64,000 nucleotides of DNA. Source: Liolophura sinensis (taxonomy: Eukaryota > Mollusca > Polyplacophora > Chitonida > Chitonidae). Below, piece by piece: positions 1 to 13,200 of the stretch; position 1 is the stretch's first letter; each line of letters begins with the position of its first letter. Where the stretch lies: the NCBI RefSeq assembly GCF_032854445.1, contig NC_088296.1, positions 8,282,706-8,346,705 on the forward strand, given 5' to 3'. A model generated the notes under the pieces. The model had not been told where the DNA came from and searched no databases. It saw only the letters and a program-made list of their open reading frames with translations. A program made the translations under genes and the position numbers.

Positions 1-411
1 TATGAACGACTTCTATTATAATTCCCTAAAGTCATTCCACACAATGATGGTGGGTTAATTTGTTTTTATGCTAACAGAAATACCACAGCGGACGTTTCTT
101 ATTTCCTGGCATCAGTTTCTGAGTTCAGAACATACTACATATACATTCTGATAGACTATACTTTATAATACTACAGTCTATACTATAGGTGTAAACCTAG
201 AGCGGTAAGGACAGTATAACAGTTGGCAGAAAGTCACATGTAACGGGTGAAAGCTGACCTCACAATAGGTTACCTCAGTTAGGGTTTTATTCTAGCTGTT
301 CACAGGACATGTCTGATTCACTGCAATGTTCAAAAATAATAATTATAGCCTATCCTGCAGAATGTTAACAAGCAACAAGAAGTTAATATGGAAACAATAG
401 AAGCAAAAATA
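1..411. other. Non-coding flank left of the mariner element
   Basis: No exon, repeat array or RNA gene is visible. The stretch is AT-rich and ends in the TA dinucleotide (410-411) that forms the left target-site duplication of the neighbouring Tc1/mariner element. Confidence 0.5.
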
Positions 412-413
412 TG

Positions 414-436
414 CTATCCAAAAAAAGAAACGCATA
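414..436 (+). repeat. Left terminal inverted repeat of the mariner element
   Basis: 23 bp, ctatcc, seven A, then gaaacgcata. It matches the reverse complement of 1919-1941 without mismatch. Confidence 0.9.
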
Positions 437-740
437 GGTGTTTTGTTTTATTTTAAAATGAAATAAATACATTTTGTCTTCATTTCATGAGCAAAATGTG
501 TTTTAATATTGTTAATAGTCACAGTTAGCACACATTTTATTCCTGAAAACATTTCTTGGTTGAAAATGTTGAGTTTGGAGGCTGTTTTTGGAAGAAGTAA
601 AAAATACAGCACCACACTGCATCACGTGCAGTCTTACACGCCGAACTTACGCATGGAAAGCATGCAGTGTGTGACTATAAAACCGCAACTTCGGGCCGGA
701 AATCGGAGTCTTTCAAGTGGTGTTTTCAAGCTGATTCAAC

Positions 741-1744
741 ATGCCACGTCTTGACACTGTCACAAGAAATATTGCCATTGGAAGACTTCAAGCTGGAGAG
801 TCCCAATCGTCCATTTCTAGGCGTCTACACGTCAGCCAGAGCACGATTTCACGGCTTGCTGCCCGCTACAACAATACTGGGACAACAAATGACCGTCGGC
901 GTTCAGATCGACCACGTGTCACTACAGCAGCCCAAGATCGCTACATAAGGGTCCGCCATTTGCGTGACCGTTGTGCTACAGCTGAAAGCACAGCAGCCAG
1001 CATACCGGGACTGAGGAGGATATCAGGTCAGACAGTGCGGAACAGGCTGAGGGAACATGGACTGAGAGCCAGAAGGCCCATGTTGGGATCGTGCTGCGTC
1101 CTCACCATCGCGCCAATCGCCTCCGATGGTGTAACAACGTGACTGCATGGAATCTACGCAACTGGGGACGCATTTGGTTCAGTGATGAGTCCAGATTCCT
1201 ATTGCAGAGACGTGATGGTAGAAACCGGGTTTACAGACGTGTTCACGAACGTTATGCCCCTAACTGCGTACGCCAAGTGGACAGATTTGGTGGAGGGAGT
1301 GTGATGATGTGGGCAGCACTATCGTATACTGGTCGTACAAATCTTGTCCACGTTCAGGGAAATCTTACGGCCGTACGCTACCGAGACACCATCCTGCAGC
1401 CACACCTCATACCTGTCATTGACGTTCAGCGGGAGTTGTTCCAGCAGGACAACGCCAAAACGCACACGGCACGTGTCACAAGGGACTTCCTCGCCGAAAA
1501 CAATGTAAATGTGCTACCCTGGCCGTCCCGTTCCCCGGATCTTAACCCAATTGAGCATCTGTGGGATGAACTTGATCGACGTCTACGCCAACGTCAACCT
1601 CAACCCCAAACGCTTCAAGAGCAAGTTGCATGTTTGCAGGAGGAGTGGCAGAACATTCCCCAGGCCTCTATCCAGCGTGTCATCCAGTCCATGACAAGGC
1701 GTGTCAGAACTATTATTCGTGCCCGTGGTGGTCACAACAGATAA
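741..1744 (+). pseudogene. Tc1-like transposase, DD34E, with one frameshift
   Basis: Encodes a cut-and-paste transposase. The first frame (741 to about 1080) carries an N-terminal helix-turn-helix region with ARSR-like and basic segments. The second frame (about 1085-1744) carries the catalytic core. The triad is visible as FSDESRF, then FQQDNAKTH, then DLNPIEHLWD, with exactly 34 residues between the second Asp and the Glu, which is the Tc1 spacing. A C-terminal RARGGHNR tail ends at a stop at 1742-1744. Combined length is about 334 codons, normal for the family. The reading frame changes near 1075-1090, so the protein cannot be made whole without frameshifting. The neighbouring terminal repeats at 414-436 and 1919-1941 belong to it. 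Confidence 0.9.
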
Positions 1745-1918
1745 TGATATTCCACTCAAATGGGAGACTCATTGTGAGTGTCTTACCTCAAGTTGATGGC
1801 CTTGTTGTCTAGATATGGACTCTTCCTTAATCTGTGTAAAAAAATATTTGCACAATAGCAATTCTTATTTAGTTATGCATAATTGAAAAGACTGCATCAC
1901 CTCTGCAAAAAACCGGGT

Positions 1919-1941
1919 TATGCGTTTCTTTTTTTGGATAG
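1919..1941 (-). repeat. Right terminal inverted repeat of the mariner element
   Basis: Perfect inverted partner of 414-436, followed by TA at 1944-1945. Confidence 0.9.
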
Positions 1942-1945
1942 TATA

Positions 1946-4900
1946 ATAATAAAAAAATGCAGAGAATTGCTTCATGACAAAGACACTTTAATTTCACAAT
2001 ATGATCAGTGTGACATTGAAAACTGAAGTGGGAAAGTGCAAAACAACATCGTGACATGGAATTTTGTTGATGCTGTTGAAAAATATGTGTACATATATAA
2101 CTTATTGGACCGCGCGTGTTAAAATCACTCTGTAAAATTTTTTATGTGTAACTACAGATAAAATGTACTTGACCGAGAACATACATAATATACTAAACTG
2201 TGTTTCATGCAAACAAGCCGCAAGGTAGTCCTAGGAGAGAACTCACTAATTTTGTTTTGCTGGAAGATTATACAACAAAGATCGATTACCATTTATTCAA
2301 ACTGGTCAAGGTAGAGACGGCGGAGTTGGAGGCCGTAACACAATCACCCTCTCTGCCTTAGCCGAGTTGACGACTTCTCCGTTCCGGGCCAGATCCACAT
2401 GGGCCATTCTTGGTTTGTAAGTAGCAGTTGATGGAATAGATTCATTCACTCACTCCATAGTCCATGCTCAGAAAATGCGGGTAGGTGATTGATCGATTAC
2501 ATCAAGCCTTTGTTTCAACTGAAGTGGCAGACGGAAATCTGCACAAAACACATAGTTCTTAACTGTTGAAGTTTAAATCTAAACCACCTGAGTTACGTTA
2601 TGACAAATATCTGCCAGTCTGATCCGACCACATCATAAACTGCTTTAAATATTTACATTTTAAAAACTAGAAATACAAAGTTGTTTCGGCTGTGGTTCAT
2701 GCCATTTGTTGTTGTAGTTATCATTGTACATCATTGTACAAACACGAGACAGCATAGCTTTATGTAAGCGCACACCTGCCTTGGGAAATCAAGGGTAGTG
2801 TAGTGAAAACGGAGATGTCGAAGAGACACATATCTATCCAGATAGGTTCACGGGGGCATCGTTTCAAAATGTTGTGAAACGGTCTGGGCTATAGCTCTCG
2901 CCAAATAACTAATAAAGGAAATAATACCTAGGGACAGGCTTAATACAAGCATAGATTCGCCAAACAGGAACATTATAGCTTTGAAAGAGAATTTTTTTAT
3001 TGTTGCGTAACGCAAGTATATCAACAAAACTATGGGACAGCAGGGTAATATCGTGTACGGTGAATCAACCACCCCTAATCTGGGGAAAAGACCCTGCCGC
3101 CAAGTCGTGAACTTGTTCTAAGAGGGCAAGCACGCACAGGGAATCTATTTGTAGAACGATGTCTCAGTCATATCGAGATATACGGTTTCCTTTCATAAGT
3201 GTTGCTTTCGTTAGTGGGCAGCGAGCGTAGAGTATCCATTTGTTAAATTTACATAGTTTTATCTGAAATTAGTCAAATTATCTAGCATTATTTTTACTAT
3301 CCGAGATTTGCTGAAAACCTCTAAGTTGAGGACTCATTTCAGAAATATTGAACTCTTTGCTCAGTATTAAGACAATATGCCCTCAAAACAGACTATTTGA
3401 GGAAAGACTGTAAGTATTTGTTTATCAGCTATCAGGAGCCATACCTTCTGTTAGCAAATGTTTCAAGATGCGTTAAAACTGGTTTTGCCAGAGCAGGGAT
3501 GGGCACAAATGTGTTTTCTGCCCGCTCGACTCGTTCACCGGCTTGTGCCAAAGCCAACTTGGGTTCTCTCCCTTTTGCCACCTTACTAAGGACAGCTGGG
3601 TGGTCTACTTCATGCACACTTACCACTTTCAACAAGAAACATCTAGACACAGGGAAAGGCATTGGCGTGGCCATTCTGAGTGAACAGTTTTGTTAAATAA
3701 CTGAGCCATTGAATCCATGTATCAAAAGATATATAATACTGTAACCTGTTTGAACGTTATTCATTTGCTGTATTTGAGTTCAGTAATGGTGCTTGTACAT
3801 AAGGCATATACTGTCTTCATATATGTATATGTTTGCTTCTCGTGTACTGTACGTACACATGTACATGACACAGTTTGTGTGACTGTTCAGGATCTTTGAA
3901 CACCTTGTGAAATTCCGGTATAGGCCTCCGCTTACGTCCTTTTATCAATTGGCCTGTATAACTGGTTTTACACCAGTTTTATTGCGGGCCATCATACAGA
4001 AAATATTTCAGGTGTAGGACACGTTTTGCCAAGGTGTTACATAAGAACATAAGAAGTGTGTAGGACACAACAGTGTAAATCTATGTACGTAATCATGAGT
4101 GTGTACTGTGAGCGTATATATAGTGAGGAGGCGAAATTGTCGGGGGGGGGGGGTAAATATCAAATCTCGCTAAGGGCTTAGGAGCCTTCCTATGAAAAAT
4201 GGCTGCTCTCAAGAAACCAGGCCGCGACCCTTGTTTACTGTGTCGTTAAAAATGAGATGAAAATTTATACCATGCAGGAACCTTATCAATTCATGTATAG
4301 CACTATATTTGTTGTGTGTTGTCATTGGGCCGCGTATTTTCCCATGTAGTTTTTGTATAACCAAACATGGCGTGGTCTGAGTCCAAACCATTGCGTTGCC
4401 AGAGGATGGTTGTCATCCTTGCTGGTGTCTTTCGAGGCGAGCTCTTCCTTTTGATTGCCATTGAAGTCCAACATTATAACATAATATAAGTTGTAATTCT
4501 TCAGTTGGACAACGATACAAAAACAAACTAACGCATACTTTGTCTCTCCTGACGCAGTAGAGGTAGAATATTCACTAACACAGCCCACCGTGTCGGCATC
4601 GACAATGATAAGGGCACCTCTGGTTGTGGGTTACACGTATATGTATGCACGTTTATTTAGTGTTCATGCTGCATTTATGCTTTGAGTTTTATGTCGTACT
4701 TAACCAATTTCGTATCACAACGTGGCGTCAGTAGGTGTGTGTACATATACTGTGTCCTCTTGAGCCCATGGTGCCACTGAGATATCCTGCTGACGACATC
4801 AGATATGTCACATTATACTGGGACCTGGCCGACCAGTCCCGTTTCCTTTCTCTAACCTCTCAAAGCTGAACGTCCAGCAAGACAGCAACAAGTGCCATTT

Positions 4901-5442
4901 GTAAACCTTTTGGTATGACCCGTCAGTTGGTTCAAAAACTGTCAGTGGTGTCCGAGTAAAATTTACCACGCGTACATGTGTAGTACAGTGGTGGTAACGA
5001 GTCGGACGGTAGTTCGGCATAATCATGTAGTTTTAGTGCCTGGACTTGTTACAGACACTGACTCGTATGGTGCAGCCATGGTAGTTACCATGTGAAACGA
5101 GATGCCTGCGCAGTAGAGTTTTAACTTAGTCTAGTAGTTTGCTCTTTGACGAAGAGCTTCGTAAACTAAGTAAAGAGGGGATAAGGCGAACATACACCAA
5201 CGTTATCTCAAGCACGGATATTTTCAGTTCAGTCATATATGTATATGTTACAAATGGTTTCTTTTCCCTTTTCGTTGTTTGTCAATCTCCGTGTTTTCTT
5301 CCAAAAAAACCTTTAAAAATTGCTTTAATCCAGAATCAAAGAAATGAAGTAAATACACCATACCCCCATGGGATGACAGCTTTAGCGCTGGACTGGTGCA
5401 TATGTGTCATTTCACAACCTTTCCACATTCCGTGTCTCTCAG
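1946..5442. other. 3.5 kb without a supported exon
   Basis: Between the mariner element and the Ig exon I see no splice-bounded exon with recognisable domain content. Open frames occur on both strands at 3397-3696, but their product is not recognisable. A G(10) run lies at 4142-4151. The signal-peptide exon of the Ig gene would be expected here, but I could not identify it. Confidence 0.4.
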
Positions 5443-5823
5443 TTTAGAAAGAATTGTCAGTTAAGCATGTTTTCGAGCCAATCGCAGCTAGGGATTCTGA
5501 CAGGTTTGTCATCATGCCATGTGACTTCCACATGGAAACATACGAGACACCACAGATCACGTGGTATCGCGAGACATTCGGAGAGAGGAGATTTATCATG
5601 CAGTATGATATTCACAACCGACTGTCATCTTACGGTGAGTTTGAAGGCTGGGTTGTAAGAGGAGACCGAGGGACGCTGGTTCTGCTCGGGCCGAGGTCAA
5701 GGGATTCCGGAAACTACTAGTGTGAGGTTGAAGTGGACAACGAGAGCACTAGCTGGGTGAAGTCTACCGTGATGCTGAAGGTCACAAAAGACACAGTTGC
5801 TACCAACGATGACAATGCCAAAA
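5443..5823 (+). pseudogene. Ig V-type domain exon with two stop codons
   Basis: Acceptor 'tgtctctcag' precedes 5443; donor AGTAAGA follows 5823 (phase 1). The frame shows the Ig signature: first Cys in MPCDF, core Trp in ITWYRE, RGTLVLLG strand, then RSRDSGNY followed by TAG (5718-5720) and C-E-V-E-V. This is the D-S-G-x-Y-x-C motif with a stop at x. With the strong acceptor, codon 2 is also a stop (TAG 5445-5447). Using the weaker tttag acceptor 5 bases later avoids it but gives phase 0. Confidence 0.7.
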
Positions 5824-7502
<1,679 letters not shown>

Positions 7503-7788
7503 AAAATACAGCAAAGAAAGTAAAAATCAAAACGGAGATTTTTAGTGCCGGTATCCCCTGGATGATGGCAGCGTGTTTAATCAGGGTCCGCCGTATGATA
7601 TGCGGGATAATTCCACCACAGTGGGCATTGGACTGATGGTTAGGAATCGGCTGTACTGTTTAATCACTGAAATATTTATTTTACTGATCGATTTTCCACT
7701 TTGCTCAAGACTATTTCAGACCTATAAATCTATTTGTACTTGTATTACTAATGGAAAATTAGTACAGGTCAAATGCTCTTTTCTTCAG

Positions 7789-7908
7789 AGTATTCTTTCC
7801 CCTTAGACCTGTTTCCATTGGTGATCGTATTCGCCATGGGTCTAATCTTCGCCGGAGTGATCTGTGCTGTTAAATCCATGGGCAAGCCGGAGGGCACTAC
7901 AGTTAACA
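7789..7908 (+). CDS. Transmembrane exon of the Ig gene
   Basis: Acceptor 'ttttcttcag' at 7788, donor GTAAGC after 7908; 120 bp, phase 1-1. It encodes YSFPLDLF followed by a helix PLVIVFAMGLIFAGVICAV and a short basic KSMGKPEGTTVN segment. The Ig exon ends in the matching phase. Confidence 0.6.
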
Positions 7909-8784
7909 GTAAGCACATGTATCACACGACTGCATATTTGACATCCATTTTTGGTTTTTCTTTACCGAAATTTATAACCTCCTCAGAATGCTTTGTGTTT
8001 GGTATTGGGAGGTGAAACTGGAAGAATTATTTGTGTTATGATGTTATTGATGCGGTGCACAACGCATTGCAATCTGGGGCCAACTGCCAGATAGTCATTT
8101 TCTGCAAAGATGTGCATTTTAATTGTCTCCAAACGATGATAATAGAGGTTTTTCCACATGTTATTATTAGTTGTTGAATCATTAGAGCTCTTTTGAAACT
8201 TAAGGCAAGGAGAGTTAATGACTCTCTCGACCTTGTCATTGTCGACAGGCACTGCTATCGGTCTGGATGTGCGTAACTGACTTGCAGGAATACAGAACAA
8301 ATACAGCCCTCAGTATGTGTGTTGAGCGTGTTCGGTGAATCCAAAGCGTATTTGACATATGGTCGATAACTCCATGATTGCCTTATTATATTTGTAGAAC
8401 ACGATAACTCGGATTGTACTCATCATACTTTGATTTGAAGATTAGTAAAGGCCGTAGATTAACATTGTGAATACGCATAATAAACTGTGTTCATGGTCAT
8501 TTTCAGAGTAAAATTTAAACTGCTTGCGTAATCGTCATTTAACCTTGTCATATTAACTGTAATACAAAAACTACGACATTTTGAAAGTCAGCATGGTTGG
8601 TGACTCACACGTTTTCGTTACTTGGGCTGAAGAGAAAATCGCATGTAATAATAACAGTATCTTGCATAGGTAGACCTACTGGGCGTTTACAACTGAGCAT
8701 GTTGAGTAATGCTAGTGGGGTCCAAGAAACTGAAATGCACAGCACTGGATTGTGTGCCTAAGTTTGCTTTAAACATGGCGCTAG

Positions 8785-8930
8785 GGGCGTATAAACCTTG
8801 ATTGAGGTAAAGTGACAGGAGGCCGTGTTTCACTAGCAACGTGTGACCAGTTGGCAGCTATCACACTGTCGTCGCTGCTCTGGTTTTACTCTCCGTGGTC
8901 TACGCCTTTAATTATATTTAATCCAGTTTA
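8785..8930 (+). repeat. Copy of interspersed repeat family R1 (3' part)
   Basis: Contains the family's core 'agctatcacactgtcg' followed by ctgctctggttttactctc, almost identical to 59638-59675. Related copies lie at about 20300-20540, 34280-34530, 36085-36220 (minus) and 59400-59715. Confidence 0.6.
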
Positions 8931-9029
8931 ACGCCAACAAATGTCTTTGCATAAACATACACACATATACACTGTTTAGCATATACATGTAACTGCTGAC
9001 ATGCTATATGGTATGCTATTTAATTACAG

Positions 9030-9850
9030 GTTATCACTGGACAGTGTCGCTGATCACTGGAATACCGGGAATTCTGATTCTGTCGCTCATCACCGCGTGG
9101 TCGTACTTACCAGCAGAGATATGCTGTAAGAAGAAATGCCGAGGCAGGTCCGGCATTCAGGAAACCCATGAAATGTCACCTGACAAACCCAAGGCCGCCT
9201 GTTATATCGCTCCCACTGATACACAGGACCCAATGTCTCACCTGATGCAGGCAATAACACATGCACGCGCTGGGAAAGGTGGAGCTGTAACATTTATGAA
9301 TCAACTTAAAGAAAGAGTCACTGGAATGGTTTCTTTGGGAAAGAATGGTGTTTATGTCACCACAAAACATTCGCTCTTTGAACTGAATTTAGCGGGGACG
9401 ATTGAGAACAAACACTTTCAAACCATCCATGTCCAAGACAAGGAATTCTTGTCACTGGCAAAGTTCAAGGACGGTTTGTTGATATGTGTCGATGAAAGAT
9501 CAATAACATCAAAACAATACTTTCTATAATAGGAGCCAGAGAATGGTGAGTTTCATGAGGTTCTTTTGCCAGTAAAATATTCCATTCTCTGGGTTCAGGA
9601 GGGGCGTGGAGATGGATTGGTGTATGTGGCGTTTTCAAACCCCGACGTCATCAGCAAGAGAAATCTCGAAAAGAAAACTGGGGGCCAGATTTGGAATAGT
9701 GTGTTGAAGAAACATGAGTGCATCCTCCAGAATTCCCGCGGCCAGTTTATCGTCGCGGATTCGTTTAAAAATTATCTGTTTGTGTTTGAGGAAGATGGAG
9801 AGTTAATGTTCACAAACAATTTGAAGAAAAACTTAAGTGTAACAGAATAG
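9030..9850 (+). pseudogene. Last exon of the Ig gene: TM helix plus NHL/propeller-like region
   Basis: Acceptor 'tttaattacag' at 9029, phase 1. Reading begins YHWTVSLITGIPGILILS, giving a helix through LITAWSYL, then CCKKKCRGR, typical of the cytosolic side. A region of short beta-strand-like repeats follows, including VSLGKNGVYVTTKHSLFEL and, after two stops (TAA TAG, 9527-9532), GQFIVADSFKNYLFVFEED, which resembles NHL repeats of TRIM2/TRIM3/TRIM71-type proteins. The frame after the stops is the same as before them and runs to a stop at 9848-9850. Only two or three blades are present, too few for a closed propeller. Confidence 0.55.
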
Positions 9851-10170
9851 CCATTGGTGAAGACAATATAATTTATTTGTCTAGTCCAGGATCTAGTGAT
9901 AATATCACTATATATATAGGCTCTCTCTCGAGCAATTCTCAATAGTTTTCAACTAATCTGGTCGTCACACATTACTCGGTTTCCTGTTGTGCTTGTCGCA
10001 GTACAGCTCCTAGTTTTCTCCGAAACGAAAGTTAAGGGCTGGCTTTATGTATGTGTCAGAGAGCTTTGACCATGTGTCATTCAGGGTACACGCAGCCTGT
10101 GTATGAGGCGTTGAGTTTTAGCGATGATGTGTAGACGCCTGCACACTTACATGTAAATCATTCTCATCAG
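9851..10170. other. Gap between the Ig gene and receptor A
   Basis: No exon seen. It ends in an acceptor-like 'ttctcatcag' (10161-10170), suggesting that the receptor A coding start is preceded by a spliced non-coding first exon somewhere upstream. Confidence 0.4.
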
Positions 10171-10193
10171 CGTCTCTCTTCTCATGACGAACA

Positions 10194-10269
10194 ATGGTGC
10201 CCCATGCCGTGCCAGGACGCTGGAGAGAGCTACTTGTTTTATGTGTCTTCGCAGCATTTTTTGAAGCAG
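10194..10269 (+). CDS. Receptor A exon 1: signal peptide
   Basis: Opens with ATG at 10194 and reads MVPHAVPGRWRELLVLCVFA, continuing AFFEA to a phase-1 donor (G|GTACTT). The basic n-region plus hydrophobic core is a standard signal peptide. An acceptor-like site at 10170 lies 24 bp upstream. A minus-oriented SINE begins about 18 bp after the donor. Confidence 0.7.
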
Positions 10270-13200
10270 GTACTTGTGGTTTTTTTCTTTATTTATTTAT
10301 TTGATTGGTGTTTTAAGCAGTACTCAAGAACATTTCACTTATACGACGGCCGCCAGCATTGTGATGGGAGGAAACCAGGCTCAAACTCGCCACCATCTGT
10401 AGGTTGCTAGAAGACCTTCCCACGTACGACCGGAGATGAAGTCATCATGAGCTGGACTCAAAGGGACCGCATTGGCGAGAGATTTCTGGTTCATAGCGCG
10501 CTAATCAACTAAGCCATGGAGGCACCCCTGTGCTTTTGTATCCAGTTACTAAAAAGAGACAGAAATAGTGTATGTTCTGCGTATATGGGGTGTATGTGTT
10601 TAGCCTGGTATAGTCGCTGTCACATTTCGTGGGAAATGTTAATTTTAATTAAGAAATGAACTTGTTACATGTACCAATACGTTGCACTTTATGGAACATC
10701 TCCGTCCTCATCTGACGAAAGGACCTGGTTTGGTAAGACGGGGACTCTGCCCTACAGCAAAAAAGAATGCACCACAGGAAGTGAAACTGCTTGTGTGTAT
10801 CTGTGACTGACATCTGCTGTGAGTTCAAGTCCAACTCATGCTGGCTCCTCTCCCGCCGTAAGCGGGAAGGTCTTGCAGCAACCTGCGGATGGTCATGGGT
10901 TCCTCCCTCTGCCCGGTTTCCTCTCACCATAATGCTGGTTGCCGTTGAATAAGTAAACTATTCTTAAATTTTGTACTCAAGTTGAACCCTTTCTCAAAGT
11001 GCTACCCATAGTGATTCCGGTTCATTTTTTTTTTTTTTTGTTTTTTTTTTGTTTTTTTTTTTTTGGCGGGGGGTTGAGGGGTTTGAAATATATTAATTTA
11101 CCGTACTTTGACAACCGGCGTAACGATCTGATTATAATGTTGTTGTTTTTTTTTACATATGATGACAAACGTTTGCCAAGGCAAAATCTTAACAGCTCAG
11201 GGAATTTCACACGTGAATATTTCAGTGAAAAACGTTTTTCTGATTAATGCAGTTAATATGGGGATAGTCAGAATTGATCCTGCACTTTGTACGTGTCCGA
11301 GAAAGCATCCGAGAAGCACCGAAACAACTGTGCCACCGCCCATTCCACACACACAATAATAATACCATATGTGGACAAAAATGCTACTGCACTGGGCTGT
11401 AAAATGTACAGTCGAAGCTCTAAAGAAAGTGATATAAACCGTCGATCTGCGCATGCTACTGGGTTCTTATACATTTCTAGGTATATGCAAACGGCGCCTA
11501 GAAACAAAAGCGAGAAGCCACTTCATTCATGTTTGTATGTACCTAGCACAAAAAAACTGTTGCCAAGATTGTCAACGTGTCAAAGAAAACAAATACCATC
11601 TCAAAATCCGTGTTCAATGCCGAATCTGAACATTTAAAAGAAAACTTACTCTCTTTGATGTAAATAAGAAACATGCCACTCGAAATACGTGTTTGTGGGA
11701 TTTTAGTTTTTGCTGCCAATATAAAATGCTATCGATCAACACTGTTTGTCTAACTTGACGCAAGGTGTCGAGGAAATTCAAATATTTGTGTGTAAGAATT
11801 TACTATTGGGCTCAATATCAGTTCACATAAATCACATAAAAATTGGTGACGGCAATGCTCATTTGTCATGTCGTTTCTTATAAGTGGAATTTGTAGTTTT
11901 TCCCGCTTTTGATGTTGTTTGCAGCTTGTTTAAAAATAAGCCGTTATTGTCGTTCCAAATGTATATAAGCTATGTTTGTGTAATGTTCGTCTAGATGGAA
12001 ATCTCCCTGTTAAGTGTGGGCTATTGATTTGTGGACACGAGGCGTCTTGCAACGGGACTTGTGTTTGCCGGGAATTGTACGAGTTGAAAACATACCCAAC
12101 TTTTCCAACACCAATACAGTGGTGCGAAAGTAAGTAGCAATCATGCTGCTAATCGATCATGCTGCAGGGCATTCAGTTTTACATGTTCTTGGCATCTACT
12201 AATTCTTGTAATTATCGATTTTGTTTAACGATGAAGTAAATTAAACAACGCGAACAGAAATGTTGATCAATAAGCATATGATTTTTCTTCCTGTGTAAAT
12301 ACGTAAAAGGCGATTCACGAGTTTCTCTTCTAGGGTTTCTGAAGATTTTCTGACCCATGCTGTATTTATAATGGTCTTTGTAAATGGTTATTCCCTCTTC
12401 CCAGAATGTATACGGCTAAGGTTAGATTTATTTTATTTATTTCTTTAATTGGTGTTTTACGCCGTACTCAAAAATATTTCACTTATACGACGGCGGCAAG
12501 CATTATGGTGGGGGGAAACCGGGCGAAGTCAGGGAGAAAACCAACGCAGGGATGCTGGCAGACCTTCCCAAGTACGGCCGGAGAGGAAGCCAGCATGAGT
12601 TGGACTTGAACTCACAGAGAGCGCATTGGTAAGAGACTCCTGGGTCATTACGCTGCGCTAGCGAGCTAACCACTTGAGCCACGGAGGCCCCTCCCCCCCC
12701 CCCCCCACCCCCCACCCCCACCCCCACCCCACTCGCTAAAGTTAGAATCTCCTGACGCACATGTATATTGTAGATTTGTATGTATAAAATATGGCAGCTG
12801 ACCAGAAAAGTGTAATGTAGATCTCTCCGCTTGGCGATTATGTTGGATTAGGTAATACACGTGTAAGACTTAAATCAATTTGCTTTAAACAAATTTGGCT
12901 GATGCTGATTGCTTCCGACCATATAGGATTGACTCATTAAATTCGAAATTATTTACAGTTTTGTCCAGAACCACAACCTGTTATAGTAGACAATACTTTT
13001 TTGGTAAAGACTACTCCGAGGAGATATGCTACAAAGAAATATCGCATGTATGCCAATCTGTTTTTTATTTGCCGATGAAAATGCGAGAAAATAAGCCCAG
13101 GTAGAAATGAAGATGTTTGAACAGGACAAAACTGTATTTAAACTGTCTCTTTGATGAGGGGAATAAATATAATTGTAATATGTCAAATACAAACACCACC

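Larger units (their letters stand above)
412..1943 (+). mobile_element. Tc1/mariner DNA transposon, about 1532 bp, near-complete
   Basis: A transposase-like reading frame is enclosed by perfect 23-bp inverted repeats at 414-436 and 1919-1941. The ends are bounded by TA at 410-411 and 1944-1945, the duplication expected of Tc1/mariner insertion. Two further bases at each end (tg / ta) belong to the element and differ by one substitution. The ends look intact, but the transposase is frameshifted, so the copy is probably non-autonomous. Confidence 0.9.

Noticed and set aside
3397-3696. Overlapping open frames on both strands (99 and 80 codons)
   Set aside because: The minus-strand product (e.g. 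KLALAQAGERVERAENTF) looks protein-like, but no family is recognised and no splice or start support is seen.
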